Shown here in pieces: positions 8,102-17,069 of a DNA stretch of 64,000 nt. This DNA comes from UBA1858 sp964636225 (lineage in GTDB: Bacteria > Pseudomonadota > Gammaproteobacteria > UBA4575): the NCBI GenBank assembly GCA_964636225.1, contig CAZWQM010000008.1, positions 10,675 to 74,674 on the forward strand, written 5' to 3'. The first letter of the stretch is position 1. The number at the start of each line of letters is the position of its first letter. Position numbers and translations under genes: made by a program. A model generated the notes under the pieces. It had not been told where the DNA came from. It ran no database searches and was given only the letters and a program-made list of their open reading frames with translations.

Positions 8102-10300
8102 ATGACTAAAAAGAAATTTGCACAAGTTGGTATAGATACGCCTTTGCGTAGATTGTTTGACTATCGCATTCCCCCCCACCTGCCCGACTTGCAGCCCGGG
8201 GAACGGGTGCAGGTTCCTTTTGGACGGCGTAGTTGTGTTGGCATTGTGATTCAATTACTCGTGTCCACAAGTGTTGAAGATCAAAAACTAAAAAGCATTC
8301 AGGCTCGGCTGGATGATCAGACTGTTTTTGACCGTGAGTCTTTTAACTTAATTCGCTGGGCCGCCCGCTATTACCAGTATCCACTGGGAGCGGCGTTATT
8401 CAGTGCGTTGCCACCCGCATTGCGCAAAATAACGTCTGTTTCAGCCGAGACAAACGACTATCGCTGGCATGTTACACAGATCCCCGATGATATTTTATCG
8501 CGCGCCCCCAAACAGCATCGTATCTATACATGGATTCGGAAGCATACGGAGGGAGTTGAGAATGAACAACTAAAATCCGAATTTCCGGGGAGTCTCTCTA
8601 TAATCAAAACACTGCAACAACGTGGTTTAATTGAAAAGCATCCGCACTCGTCTGCTGCACATGAAGGTATTGTTGAATCTCCCGCCAATTTAAAGCTGAC
8701 AGATGATCAATCTGCCGTGAGTCAGTACATCATTCAAGAATTAAATCGTTTTTCGGTGCATTTACTGGAAGGTGTCACAGGCAGTGGCAAAACGGAGGTG
8801 TACTTCCACATCATTTCACAGGTACTGCAATCCGCCCAGGCGCAGGTGCTTATTCTGGTTCCGGAAATCGGGCTGACGCCGCAACTATACAGCCGCCTAG
8901 AAAAGCATTTTTCAATACCCATCGGATTATTGCACTCTAATATTACTGAGAAGCAACGCAAAAATACTTGGCTAAATATACGCAAAGGAGAAATCCGTAT
9001 TGTGCTCGGCACACGTCTGGCAGTTTTCACGCCCATTCCCCACCTCCAACTGATTGTTGTTGACGAAGAACACGATGCTTCACTCAAACAGCAGGATGGT
9101 TTTACTTATCATGCGAGAGATGTCGCTACGTATCGTGCCAAGCAATTATCCATTCCGCTCATACTGGGCAGCGCCACGCCTTCCTTTGAATCCATTCAAA
9201 ATGCCCAGCGGAGGAAATACCAGCACTTGCAGCTCAAGCAACGCGTCCATTCGGGGTTAATGCCGAAGCTTCAGTTTGCTGACATGAGAATGGAACGTAC
9301 AGGAACCATTTTATCCACTCCGTTGGTGAATGCCATGCATACCCATTTACAGGCTGGCCAGCAAGTAATTCTGTTTTTGAATCGACGCGGTTATGCGCCT
9401 GCATTACTCTGCCATGATTGTGGCTGGGTGGCCAAATGCTCGCGTTGCGATGCCAACATGACATTCCATAGCCATGCGAACCGATTAATATGCCATCACT
9501 GTGACCGCAGTCAGAACAAACCCACTGGCTGCCCTCAATGTAATTCCGCCAATCTGATAATGATTGGCCATGGCACGCAGCGGATCGAGGAAGAATTGAC
9601 CCAGCTGTTTGCAGATTATTCCGTGATTCGTCTTGATCGCGATGTGACACGTCGTAAAGGCTCGCTGGAAAAAATCCTCAATGATATTCACTACATGAGA
9701 CATCAGATAATTATCGGCACACAGATTTTATCCAAAGGACATGACTTTCCAAAAGTATCACTGGTTGGCATTCTGGATATTGATTACGGCATCCACAGTA
9801 CGGATTATCGCGCCCTGGAACGCAGTGCACAGTTGCTGATACAGGTCGCTGGCCGCTCAGGCCGCCGTCATACACGAGGGGAAGTATTTATACAGACACA
9901 CACACCTGACCATCCGTTATTGCAAACGCTGCTTCACCAGGGTTATTCGGCCTTTGCAACGCAGGCATTACAGACGCGGGCAGAATGGAAACTGCCTCCT
10001 TTTACACATCACATTTCGATCCGAGCACGCAGTCTCAACCAGTCGGCTTTGTTTGATTTTCTGGATCAGCTGGCTCACAGCGCCAGAACCCAGCTACCCA
10101 AAGAGATATCTGTTCAGGGTCCTATTACACCAATCATGGAAAAAAAAGCTGGTCAATTCCGCGCCTTTATTCTACTAGTGTTTGATAAACGCGGTTCTTT
10201 AACTCAGGCTATTGATGCCTGGTTAAATCACATTGAAACACTGAGTGAAACACGTAAAGTTCGCTGGAGTGTTGATGTCGACCCGATGGATAATTTCTGA
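8102..10300 (+). CDS. priA: Primosomal protein N', replication restart helicase
   Basis: The 732-residue protein reloads the replisome at collapsed forks. It has the N-terminal 3' DNA-binding domain, a helicase core with Walker A GSGKT near residues 226-230 and Walker B DEEH near 319-322, and a cysteine-rich zinc insertion around residues 438-480 (CHDC, CSRC, CHHC, CPQC: four CxxC pairs). The helicase motifs GSATPS and GTQILSKGHDFP are also intact. Length agrees with E. coli PriA (732). The gene follows a DnaA-box palindrome and precedes argS. In E. coli priA neighbours rpmE; here rpmE is 6 kb away. Confidence 0.97.
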   Translation: MTKKKFAQVGIDTPLRRLFDYRIPPHLPDLQPGERVQVPFGRRSCVGIVIQLLVSTSVEDQKLKSIQARLDDQTVFDRESFNLIRWAARYYQYPLGAALFSALPPALRKITSVSAETNDYRWHVTQIPDDILSRAPKQHRIYTWIRKHTEGVENEQLKSEFPGSLSIIKTLQQRGLIEKHPHSSAAHEGIVESPANLKLTDDQSAVSQYIIQELNRFSVHLLEGVTGSGKTEVYFHIISQVLQSAQAQVLILVPEIGLTPQLYSRLEKHFSIPIGLLHSNITEKQRKNTWLNIRKGEIRIVLGTRLAVFTPIPHLQLIVVDEEHDASLKQQDGFTYHARDVATYRAKQLSIPLILGSATPSFESIQNAQRRKYQHLQLKQRVHSGLMPKLQFADMRMERTGTILSTPLVNAMHTHLQAGQQVILFLNRRGYAPALLCHDCGWVAKCSRCDANMTFHSHANRLICHHCDRSQNKPTGCPQCNSANLIMIGHGTQRIEEELTQLFADYSVIRLDRDVTRRKGSLEKILNDIHYMRHQIIIGTQILSKGHDFPKVSLVGILDIDYGIHSTDYRALERSAQLLIQVAGRSGRRHTRGEVFIQTHTPDHPLLQTLLHQGYSAFATQALQTRAEWKLPPFTHHISIRARSLNQSALFDFLDQLAHSARTQLPKEISVQGPITPIMEKKAGQFRAFILLVFDKRGSLTQAIDAWLNHIETLSETRKVRWSVDVDPMDNF

Positions 10301-10361
10301 TTCATTTATTCATGCCAAATTCAGGTACAATGCTGCGCTTTAAATCCATGGGTACACCGAA

Positions 10362-12113
10362 TTGAAGGAAAACATCACTCAGGCCATTGCCGAAGCAATA
10401 CAGCATTTATCATTGCAAAATAAAATTCAGGGTGAATTTTCCGGTGATGTACAAATCACTCGAAGCAAGGATCCGGCCCACGGAGATTACGCGAGCAATG
10501 TCGCTATGACTGCGGCAAAGATATATCACATGGCACCTAGACAGCTGGCTGAGCTGCTATGCGAACAACTAAACACTTCGCCTTTATTTGAAAAAATAGA
10601 AATCGCCGGACCCGGCTTCATCAACTTTTTTATAGCACAAAAAAATCATACCCAGATTATTCATGAGATTTTTTCCAAAACAAGCGATTATGGTAACAAC
10701 CAAACAGGTCAGGGAGAATCCATTCACCTTGAATTTGTCTCCGCCAACCCCACCGGCCCCTTGCATGTGGGACACGGACGGGGTGCCGCATACGGTGCCA
10801 CGCTGGCCAACATATATCGCGCCAATGGATACAGTGTTCATCGCGAATACTATGTGAATGATGCCGGTCGCCAGATGGATATACTTGCCACCTCCGTGTG
10901 GTTACGTTATCTGGATTTATGTGGTGCAGAATTTACATTTCCAAGTAATGCTTATAAAGGTGATTACATTTGGGATATTGCTGCCACGGCACACCGAACA
11001 CACGCAGATAGCTATTTTGCCGCACCTGGTTCATTTTCCCGTGATTTACCTAAAGACGAACCTGAAGGTGGAGATAAGGAAGCTTATATTGATGCGCTGA
11101 TCAACGTAGCTAAAGAACAATTACAGCCACAAGGCTATGCTGTCTTCTTCAATCTTGCAATTGATACCATCCTGACAGATATCAAAGATGATTTGCATTT
11201 GTTCGGTGTGGATTATGACCAGTGGTACTCGGAACGTCGCTTATTTGAAAGCAACCAGATTAATACCGACATTGAAAAATTAAAAACCAGTGGACATGTG
11301 TATGAAAAGAATGGTGCTTTATGGTTTGCCAGCTCCAAGCTTGGCGACGAAAAAGATCGTGTGGTCGTCAGGGAGAATGGCCAACCGACCTACTTTGCAT
11401 CCGACATTGCCTATCATGCCGAAAAGTTTGCTGGAGGCTACAGCAAAATAATTAACATCTGGGGTGCAGATCATCATGGCTACATTGCCAGGGTACGAGC
11501 CGCTTTAAAAGCGCTGGATCTTGATGACTCCAAACTGGATATACTGTTAGTACAGTTCGCTAATTTGTATCGCGGAAATGTAAAACAACAAATGTCTACT
11601 CGCTCGGGTGAATTTGTTACTCTGCGCGCGTTAAGAAAGGAAGTCGGTTCAGATGCTGCCCGATTCTTTTACGTGATGCGCAAAAGCGAGCAACATCTTG
11701 ATTTTGATCTGGAACTGGCCACTTCGAGCAGTAACGAAAATCCAATGTATTATGTGCAATATGCACATGCCAGAATCTGTAGTGTGCTCAGACAAGCTGA
11801 GACGACTCCGGATACTGGTAACCTCAATGACCTGGAAGAATTGCTCACCGAGGAAAGCGAACACGCTTTAATGCAAAAACTTGCCGATTATCCTGAGGTT
11901 ATTATTTCCTCCTGTAATAAGCAGGCGCCGCACTTATTGGTGAATTACCTGCGTGAACTCGCACAGAAATTTCATGGCTACTACAATGAGACACAGTTTC
12001 TAGTGGAGTCGGCGGCCCTTAGAAATGCGCGCCTGTTATTAATCATGGCAGCTCAGCAGGTTCTGGCTAATGGCTTAACCATTCTGGGCGTACATGCGCC
12101 TGATAAAATGTAG
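10362..12113 (+). CDS. argS: Arginyl-tRNA synthetase
   Basis: The 583-residue protein charges tRNA-Arg. The N-terminal Add1 domain is followed by the class I HIGH-type motif HVGH at residues 135-138 (SANPTGPLHVGH), the KMSKS-equivalent MSTR near residue 410, and the C-terminal anticodon-binding domain with HARICSVLR. The start is TTG at 10362 (KENITQAIAEAI fits the family N-terminus, and no ATG or GTG fits better). It is followed after 9 bases by the SPOR-domain gene, an arrangement also found in Pseudomonas. Confidence 0.96.
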   Translation: MKENITQAIAEAIQHLSLQNKIQGEFSGDVQITRSKDPAHGDYASNVAMTAAKIYHMAPRQLAELLCEQLNTSPLFEKIEIAGPGFINFFIAQKNHTQIIHEIFSKTSDYGNNQTGQGESIHLEFVSANPTGPLHVGHGRGAAYGATLANIYRANGYSVHREYYVNDAGRQMDILATSVWLRYLDLCGAEFTFPSNAYKGDYIWDIAATAHRTHADSYFAAPGSFSRDLPKDEPEGGDKEAYIDALINVAKEQLQPQGYAVFFNLAIDTILTDIKDDLHLFGVDYDQWYSERRLFESNQINTDIEKLKTSGHVYEKNGALWFASSKLGDEKDRVVVRENGQPTYFASDIAYHAEKFAGGYSKIINIWGADHHGYIARVRAALKALDLDDSKLDILLVQFANLYRGNVKQQMSTRSGEFVTLRALRKEVGSDAARFFYVMRKSEQHLDFDLELATSSSNENPMYYVQYAHARICSVLRQAETTPDTGNLNDLEELLTEESEHALMQKLADYPEVIISSCNKQAPHLLVNYLRELAQKFHGYYNETQFLVESAALRNARLLLIMAAQQVLANGLTILGVHAPDKM

Positions 12114-12122
12114 AAATCTCTT

Positions 12123-12647
12123 ATGGCTAGACAAAGCACTCGTAAAAAAAGAAAACCCGCGGCAACAAAACCCTTACCTGGCTGGCTGTGGTTAGCCACA
12201 GGCTTGGTGATAGGACTCAGTGCAACCTTCCTTCCACGAATCAATGATAAAATCAATAATAGTCACTCTAACTCTCAAGAACAGGAAGAGTTGTCGGTTG
12301 CGCCCGTCACCAAGAGAACTTTTGACTTTTATACTATCCTGCCAGAGCTTGAGGTAATTGTAGACAAAGATATCGAGGACACTTCAAGCGTACCCAGTAA
12401 AAAGCTTCCCGCTGGTGAGTACGTATTACAAGTGGGTTCTTTCAAAAGCAGCGATGAAGCTGACAGTTTAAAAGCGCAACTTGCATTAATGGGCGTTGAA
12501 ACCAATATCGAAGTGGTGAAAGTAAATACCATTAACTGGCATCGTGTCCGTGTTGGACCCAGCAAAGATATCGATCAGCTGCAAACTACGCAAAAACGTT
12601 TGCGCACTAAAAATATGGATTCTATTTTATTAAAAGTTCGCAGCTGA
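12123..12647 (+). CDS. SPOR domain protein, FtsN-like
   Basis: The 174-residue protein has a short basic cytoplasmic tail (RKKRKP), one transmembrane helix at about 21-39 (WLWLATGLVIGLSATFL), a periplasmic linker and a C-terminal SPOR domain at about 97-174 (YVLQVGSFKSSDEADSLKAQL, with the conserved QVGSF and WHRVRVGP). SPOR domains bind denuded peptidoglycan glycans at the division septum. The gene sits 9 bases after argS and is probably co-transcribed; this pairing is conserved in Pseudomonas, where hslV-hslU follows. Here hslVU lies 30 kb away. Confidence 0.88.
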   Translation: MARQSTRKKRKPAATKPLPGWLWLATGLVIGLSATFLPRINDKINNSHSNSQEQEELSVAPVTKRTFDFYTILPELEVIVDKDIEDTSSVPSKKLPAGEYVLQVGSFKSSDEADSLKAQLALMGVETNIEVVKVNTINWHRVRVGPSKDIDQLQTTQKRLRTKNMDSILLKVRS

Positions 12648-12666
12648 TTTTACTGTCTATTATTAA

Positions 12667-13305
12667 CTACTTCTCACACTTGCAATCACATTCAGCCTTG
12701 GCTGGCATACTGGAAATATTTCCATTTTCAAGACGTTGAATTCTTTCTTCCAGGTCTTGCATTTTTCTCTTCTGCATAGCTACTTCCGCCACCGACAGAT
12801 CTTCAACAGTAGCAACCTGCTTCACATCCATTCCCTGAATGCCTGCTTCAACCAGCTTGAGAGCCTCTTTAGTTTTATGCGAGTTAGGGGTCAGCGCATT
12901 GCGTGAATCCATAATTTCATAACTGTTATATTTACCGTTCGCTTTAGTTTCTGTCACCAGACGCACCATTGGCGAATTACCGGCAATATCCGAAGAAGCT
13001 AAATCGGAATAATTTTCGCTATGCAGTACTTCATAGGAATTATTTCTTCGGCTCCATGAGATGACTGATAAACCATTTTGAGTAAACACGATATAGCCTT
13101 TTTCCCGACTGTTACCGCCTGACAAAAGTCCGATACCTTTTTTATTGGGATAGAAATAAACATTACTGGATAACAGGATAGATTCGTTTTCACTCACTAC
13201 ACCACTGGCTCTCACTTTCTCAAAGAACTCGGCGTTATCATCGGCCTGAACCGAAACAAATACAAAACTCAATACAAACAACGCAACTGCAACTATAGAT
13301 TTCAT
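12667..13305 (-). CDS. Exported protein of unknown function with cysteine-rich tail
   Basis: I do not recognise the family of this 212-residue protein. A signal peptide is clear (KSIVAVALFVLSFVFVSVQA, cleavage near 21). The middle part is mixed polar and aromatic, like a small beta-rich periplasmic domain. Residues about 170-192 form a heptad-like coiled coil (AMQKRKMQDLEERIQRLENG), and the end is CDCKCEK, three cysteines that could bind metal or form disulfides. It is convergent with the SPOR gene and divergent from nadA, so it is probably a single-gene unit. Confidence 0.65.
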   Translation of the reverse strand: MKSIVAVALFVLSFVFVSVQADDNAEFFEKVRASGVVSENESILLSSNVYFYPNKKGIGLLSGGNSREKGYIVFTQNGLSVISWSRRNNSYEVLHSENYSDLASSDIAGNSPMVRLVTETKANGKYNSYEIMDSRNALTPNSHKTKEALKLVEAGIQGMDVKQVATVEDLSVAEVAMQKRKMQDLEERIQRLENGNISSMPAKAECDCKCEK

Positions 13306-13466
13306 AAAAAAATAATCATCCTTCCGGTATTGGTAATTTCTAATGGTTATGATTATATGTGAAATGGCGAGCTAATAGGCCTAATTAACGTTTTTTGATT
13401 TCGAAATTCTCTATAAATATCATCAAATTAGATAAAATCACGTTCGACATTAGGCGCAACATTGGT

Positions 13467-13481
13467 GCACTATATTAGTGC
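13467..13481. promoter_or_regulatory. Perfect palindrome matching the NtrC-type operator GCAC-N7-GTGC
   Basis: GCACTA-TAT-TAGTGC is a perfect 15-base inverted repeat that fits the GCAC-N7-GTGC enhancer consensus for NtrC. It lies about 78 bases before nadA and about 160 bases before the divergent unknown gene. I could not find a convincing sigma-54 -24/-12 element with correct spacing on either strand nearby, so nitrogen control is uncertain; another dimeric regulator could bind it. Confidence 0.45.
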
Positions 13482-13558
13482 GTTGATGCATATTTTCATT
13501 CTGCCCAGCTCCAAATGTGTATTATATTTATCCAAAATACTTCCAACTACATCAGATT

Positions 13559-14590
13559 ATGCAACTAGAAAATTACCCCGTAACCGCTGAAATTCAGGCT
13601 CAAATACCTCATTTTCAAGGGCTTGAACGAACCGAGCTGATTGATCGAATTAAACAATTGCTAATCAAGCAAAACGCGGTACTGGTGGCCCACTATTACA
13701 CTCACGAAGACTTGCAGGAAATTGCTGAAGAGACCGGCGGGGCGGTGGCAGATTCTCTAGAAATGGCAAGATTTGGCAGTCAGCATTCCGCCACGACTCT
13801 GATTGTGGCCGGGGTAAAATTTATGGGTGAGACTGCGAAAATATTAACTCCGGAAAAGCGTGTATTAATGCCCACGCTGGAAGCCACCTGCTCGCTTGAC
13901 TTAAGCTGTCCAGCTGATCAGTTCAATGACTTTTGTAAGCAGCATCCCGATCGTACTTCCGTGGTATACGCCAATACCAGCGCTGCTGTGAAAGCACGCG
14001 CGGATTGGGTAGTGACCTCAAGTATAGCAGTACCCATTATTTCCCATTTAATGGACAAAAATGAAAAAATCCTGTGGGCTCCTGATAAACACCTTGGCCG
14101 CTATTTGCAGAAAGTAACTGGTGCCGACATGCTGCTGTGGGACGGCTCATGTATTGTGCATGAGGAATTCAAGGCACGTTCGCTGGGCAGTGTGATCGAG
14201 CAACATCCGGATGCGGCCGTACTGGTACACCCGGAATCGCCACAGAGCGTCATCGAAATGGCCGATGTCGTCGGCTCAACCAGCGCTCTGATCAATGCGG
14301 CCCAGACTCTGGAGAATAAATCGTTTATTGTAGCGACAGATAACCGCATTTTTTACAAAATGAAGCAGTTGGCACCGAATAAGATCTTTATCGAGGCACC
14401 AACTGCAGGCGAAGGTGCCACATGTAAAAGTTGCGCGCATTGCCCGTGGATGGCGATGAATGGATTACACAATTTATTACATGTCTTGGAAACAGGTGAA
14501 AATGAAATATTTGTTGATGAAGATATTCGCAAAGCCGCATACCGCTCAACCATGCGCATGCTCGACTTTGCTCGAGACTTCAACAAATAG
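13559..14590 (+). CDS. nadA: Quinolinate synthase A
   Basis: The 343-residue protein condenses iminoaspartate with dihydroxyacetone phosphate to quinolinate in de novo NAD synthesis, using a 4Fe-4S cluster. The HYYTHED motif near residues 45-51, the GVKFMGETAKIL motif, a cysteine segment ATCSLDLSC at about 110-117, and the C-terminal CKSCAHCPWM with C289, C292 and C295 are all present. The ATG at 13559 is chosen over the GTG at 13517 because the added residues look unrelated, though neither has a strong ribosome site. nadB and nadC are not in the window. Confidence 0.94.
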   Translation: MQLENYPVTAEIQAQIPHFQGLERTELIDRIKQLLIKQNAVLVAHYYTHEDLQEIAEETGGAVADSLEMARFGSQHSATTLIVAGVKFMGETAKILTPEKRVLMPTLEATCSLDLSCPADQFNDFCKQHPDRTSVVYANTSAAVKARADWVVTSSIAVPIISHLMDKNEKILWAPDKHLGRYLQKVTGADMLLWDGSCIVHEEFKARSLGSVIEQHPDAAVLVHPESPQSVIEMADVVGSTSALINAAQTLENKSFIVATDNRIFYKMKQLAPNKIFIEAPTAGEGATCKSCAHCPWMAMNGLHNLLHVLETGENEIFVDEDIRKAAYRSTMRMLDFARDFNK

Positions 14591-14614
14591 ACTTTCATTA
14601 TTGTTGCACAATAC

Positions 14615-14639
14615 CCCTGTTTCTTGTTACTAAACAGGG
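14615..14639 (+). other. Hairpin overlapping the ribosome site of the next gene
   Basis: CCCTGTTT pairs perfectly with AAACAGGG across a 9-base loop, 24 bases after the nadA stop. There is no T-run after it. The right arm contains CAGGGA, the probable ribosome-binding site for the ATG at 14646, so the structure could both end nadA messages and mask translation of the next gene. Confidence 0.4.
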
Positions 14640-14645
14640 AACGCT

Positions 14646-15212
14646 ATGGCCGTCGCTAACTTACCTACTCTAGTTGGAGAAAAGCAACCTCTAACGCTAC
14701 AGCAATTTATCGATCTCATCAGAAAACTGTCGCCTGCCAGAATTGCCGAACTGCCTCTGGATATCATTCCCACCAATATTCCTGCTGATGTTGCCGAACA
14801 TGCGCCGACCGCTTCGCGCTCTGGGGTTGAAGATTTATTAATGAATATTAATTCGGCACATCTCAAAAAGCGTATTGCCGACGTTGAAAATTATGGCGAA
14901 GCCATTGTTGCCGCTATGGATAAAGCAAAAATCAGCTGCACTTCTAATACGCTGCGAGTATTTAAAAATAAAATTCTTACTTTAATCGAGTTACTACAGG
15001 CATCAAAAAAGGAAGATAAACCTATTCCCGAGCAAAATCTGGTAAACCAACTATCAGCCATTAACAATTTGCTCATCGATGTGCGCAGTGAAAGTCACTC
15101 AATGGCGAACACTCTGGACACATTGTGTGGCGTCAAACCCAGTTCGGAACAGGACTCACTCAGGTTTGAAGCATTAATCAAGCGAGTGAGAACTGCGCTT
15201 TCAGTCACCTAG
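14646..15212 (+). CDS. Conserved-looking hypothetical protein
   Basis: I do not recognise this 188-residue protein. It has no signal peptide or transmembrane segment and is predicted mostly helical (QFIDLIRKLSPARIAEL, then TLIELLQASKK and DSLRFEALIKRVRTAL). A single pair of cysteines (C98 and C163) shows no motif. The ribosome site AGGGA lies 6-7 bases before the ATG. The next gene, also unknown and helical, begins 30 bases later, so the two probably form a unit downstream of nadA. Confidence 0.6.
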   Translation: MAVANLPTLVGEKQPLTLQQFIDLIRKLSPARIAELPLDIIPTNIPADVAEHAPTASRSGVEDLLMNINSAHLKKRIADVENYGEAIVAAMDKAKISCTSNTLRVFKNKILTLIELLQASKKEDKPIPEQNLVNQLSAINNLLIDVRSESHSMANTLDTLCGVKPSSEQDSLRFEALIKRVRTALSVT

Positions 15213-15242
15213 AATACTCTGGGTGAATATTATATTCTCCGC

Positions 15243-15845
15243 TTGAAGCTTTTATCCAAAATCATCTCGGAAAAAAAGAGAACCATTGAGCAGCAGGAAC
15301 ACATCAACGCAGAAAGCAAGCAGGAGCTGGTCTTACTTCGCGAGGAATTGGAAAAAACCAAGAGATTCTGGAATCGCACGGTCAAGAGAAAGGCCACACT
15401 GGAAGAAGAAGCGCTGGTTCAAAACAGAATTCAGGAATTAATTAACGACATTAATCAGAAAGAAACTGTTATTTCTGAAAATGATTTAATTTTATGGCTC
15501 GATACTATTGCGGACGCGAGCTTGAATGAACGCTCTCAGGCACGAGCAACCAAGTCGTTACGTACTGCGCGTATTTCACTTTATTATCTATTAAACCGAT
15601 TTTGTAAAGGCCAAGAAGTATCCGCTATACAAATTGCTCAAAACCCGTTTATTCAGGTTGCCCCCGAGCAGGCAATTCGCTACATGTTAATGTCTGAACA
15701 ATTTATTCTGGATTATTTCACCAAGAAAAAGAATGATAAAACAGCCTGGTTAAGTGGTGCTGCGGAAAATAAAATTGCTGAGTTGAATAACCTGCAGAAA
15801 GAAATTTTAGCCGAGCTAAAACGTGCGACACGCGGAATTTTATAA
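15243..15845 (+). CDS. Hypothetical coiled-coil protein
   Basis: I do not recognise this 200-residue protein. The N-terminal 80 residues are a charged coiled coil (SEKKRTIEQQEHINAESKQ onward), followed by a helical part with hydrophobic patches and another short coiled coil at the C-terminus. No transmembrane helix, signal or catalytic motif is seen. The start is a TTG at 15243 (reads KLLSKIISEKKRT), without a strong ribosome site; no better start is in frame upstream. It is convergent with ycgL, whose stop lies 2 bases away. Confidence 0.55.
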   Translation: MKLLSKIISEKKRTIEQQEHINAESKQELVLLREELEKTKRFWNRTVKRKATLEEEALVQNRIQELINDINQKETVISENDLILWLDTIADASLNERSQARATKSLRTARISLYYLLNRFCKGQEVSAIQIAQNPFIQVAPEQAIRYMLMSEQFILDYFTKKKNDKTAWLSGAAENKIAELNNLQKEILAELKRATRGIL

Positions 15846-15846
15846 A

Positions 15847-16092
15847 TTATACAAGCACGTGCAAATCGCGTGGCAGTTGTAAATAAAAGCCCGAATCTTT
15901 TAGACAACGTCTTACTTCTTCCAAATCTGCATTTTCCAAACGCTTAATATTATCCAAATCCAGGGCCATCACAAATTCCAGCTTACCCAACAACTTGTCT
16001 AAACCCTGCGGAAGATCATTTAACTTATCTTCTCCCAACACATAAAGATAGGTATCTATCTTTTTAGAACTGCGGTATATCAAACTTTGCAT
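15847..16092 (-). CDS. ycgL: YcgL domain protein
   Basis: The 81-residue protein matches the gammaproteobacterial YcgL family: IYRSSKKIDTYLYV at the start, LPQGL, and the C-terminal signature KDSGFYLQLPRD. The family has a small alpha/beta fold and no agreed function. Its ATG at 16092 shares its first base with the end of the preceding gene, so it is probably translated from the same message as speA and the broken gene between them. Confidence 0.88.
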   Translation of the reverse strand: MQSLIYRSSKKIDTYLYVLGEDKLNDLPQGLDKLLGKLEFVMALDLDNIKRLENADLEEVRRCLKDSGFYLQLPRDLHVLV

Positions 16093-17066
16093 TAGGGTTG
16101 CCCGTCGACTGGATCAAGTAATTCGGTATCATCAACAATGTCTTCAATTTTTTCCAGCACTTCAGAGTTCTGTTCATTATATTCGGGTTCAGGCACGGCC
16201 ATTGCCTGATCCTGGATTAACTCAAGTGATTCAGAATTTCTAGACTCTAAAGGGAGCGCTTCTGGTAGCATTTCTGGTGCTGCAATATCACCAGCATTCA
16301 CTTTTGGTGTTTCCAGTTGGGCAGGGATATTGTCATTTAAGATATCTTCTTCAACGGCTTTTTCCTCTTCAGATGCTTCGTATAATTTTTCACCTTCAGC
16401 CAGACGCACAGAAAAAGATTTAATTTGATCGTCAGGGTAGCTTGAACCAAGACTGCCACCACCTACCACCGATTCCACCACAACACTGTCTTCACTGATA
16501 CCGGTTAACAACCCCTCAACCAGAGTGTCATCGATCATTACCAAGCGAACATGTTTATTAATGGCATGCACTCGCTGTTCTTCACTGATAATTTCGTAGC
16601 GTGCAACGGCGGGAGCTTTTTGCTGCACCTTAGTGACTGTCTTGGGAATAATCTCGCTTGCCTGTAATTCTTCATACTCACTGCCGGTTAGCAACGGATC
16701 ATAATTCTCATCCACTTCGCGTGCGGCATTGTCCGCCTGCGCCTGATTAGGCAGTGGAGTTTCTTTGCCGGGGCAATTTTTTTCTCCAAAACTTGCACAA
16801 CTTCGTTTTGTGGCAAAAATGACAAATGTGACAGCCCCCCTGAGATGCCCACCAGCATAGTGAGCAGTCCAACCACGAGAATATAAAAGGCTTTCTTGAC
16901 ATTCAGAGAGCCCCAATTAAGCAGTAGATGAATGAGTAACAATATTATCAGGATCAGTCCTGCAACTGCCATAATTTTTTTTGTTTTGAAATGCATCTAA
17001 AAACAGCAGAATAAGAGCTACTTCCAACAGTAATACACCAAACCAAAATAAGCCTAATTCCAGCAT
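16092..17066 (-). CDS. Membrane-anchored protein of unknown function, apparently split by two homopolymer frameshifts
   Basis: A well-placed start (ATG at 17066, AAGG ribosome site, 3 bases after the speA stop) opens a membrane helix LGLFWFGVLLLEVALILLFL. After a run of eight A (16975-16982) the sensible frame shifts to one encoding two more helices (IMAVAGLILIILLLIHLLL and YILVVGLLTMLVGI). After a run of seven A (16777-16783) it shifts back into a long acidic soluble part ending at 16092. That part holds an SH3- or LSm-like stretch (INKHVRLVMIDDTLVEGLL) and glutamate-rich repeats. One base too many in the first run and one too few in the second would restore a protein of about 324 residues. 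Read without correction it is three fragments, two of them starting at 16996 and 16916. The family is unknown to me. Confidence 0.6.
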
Positions 17067-17069
17067 GTG

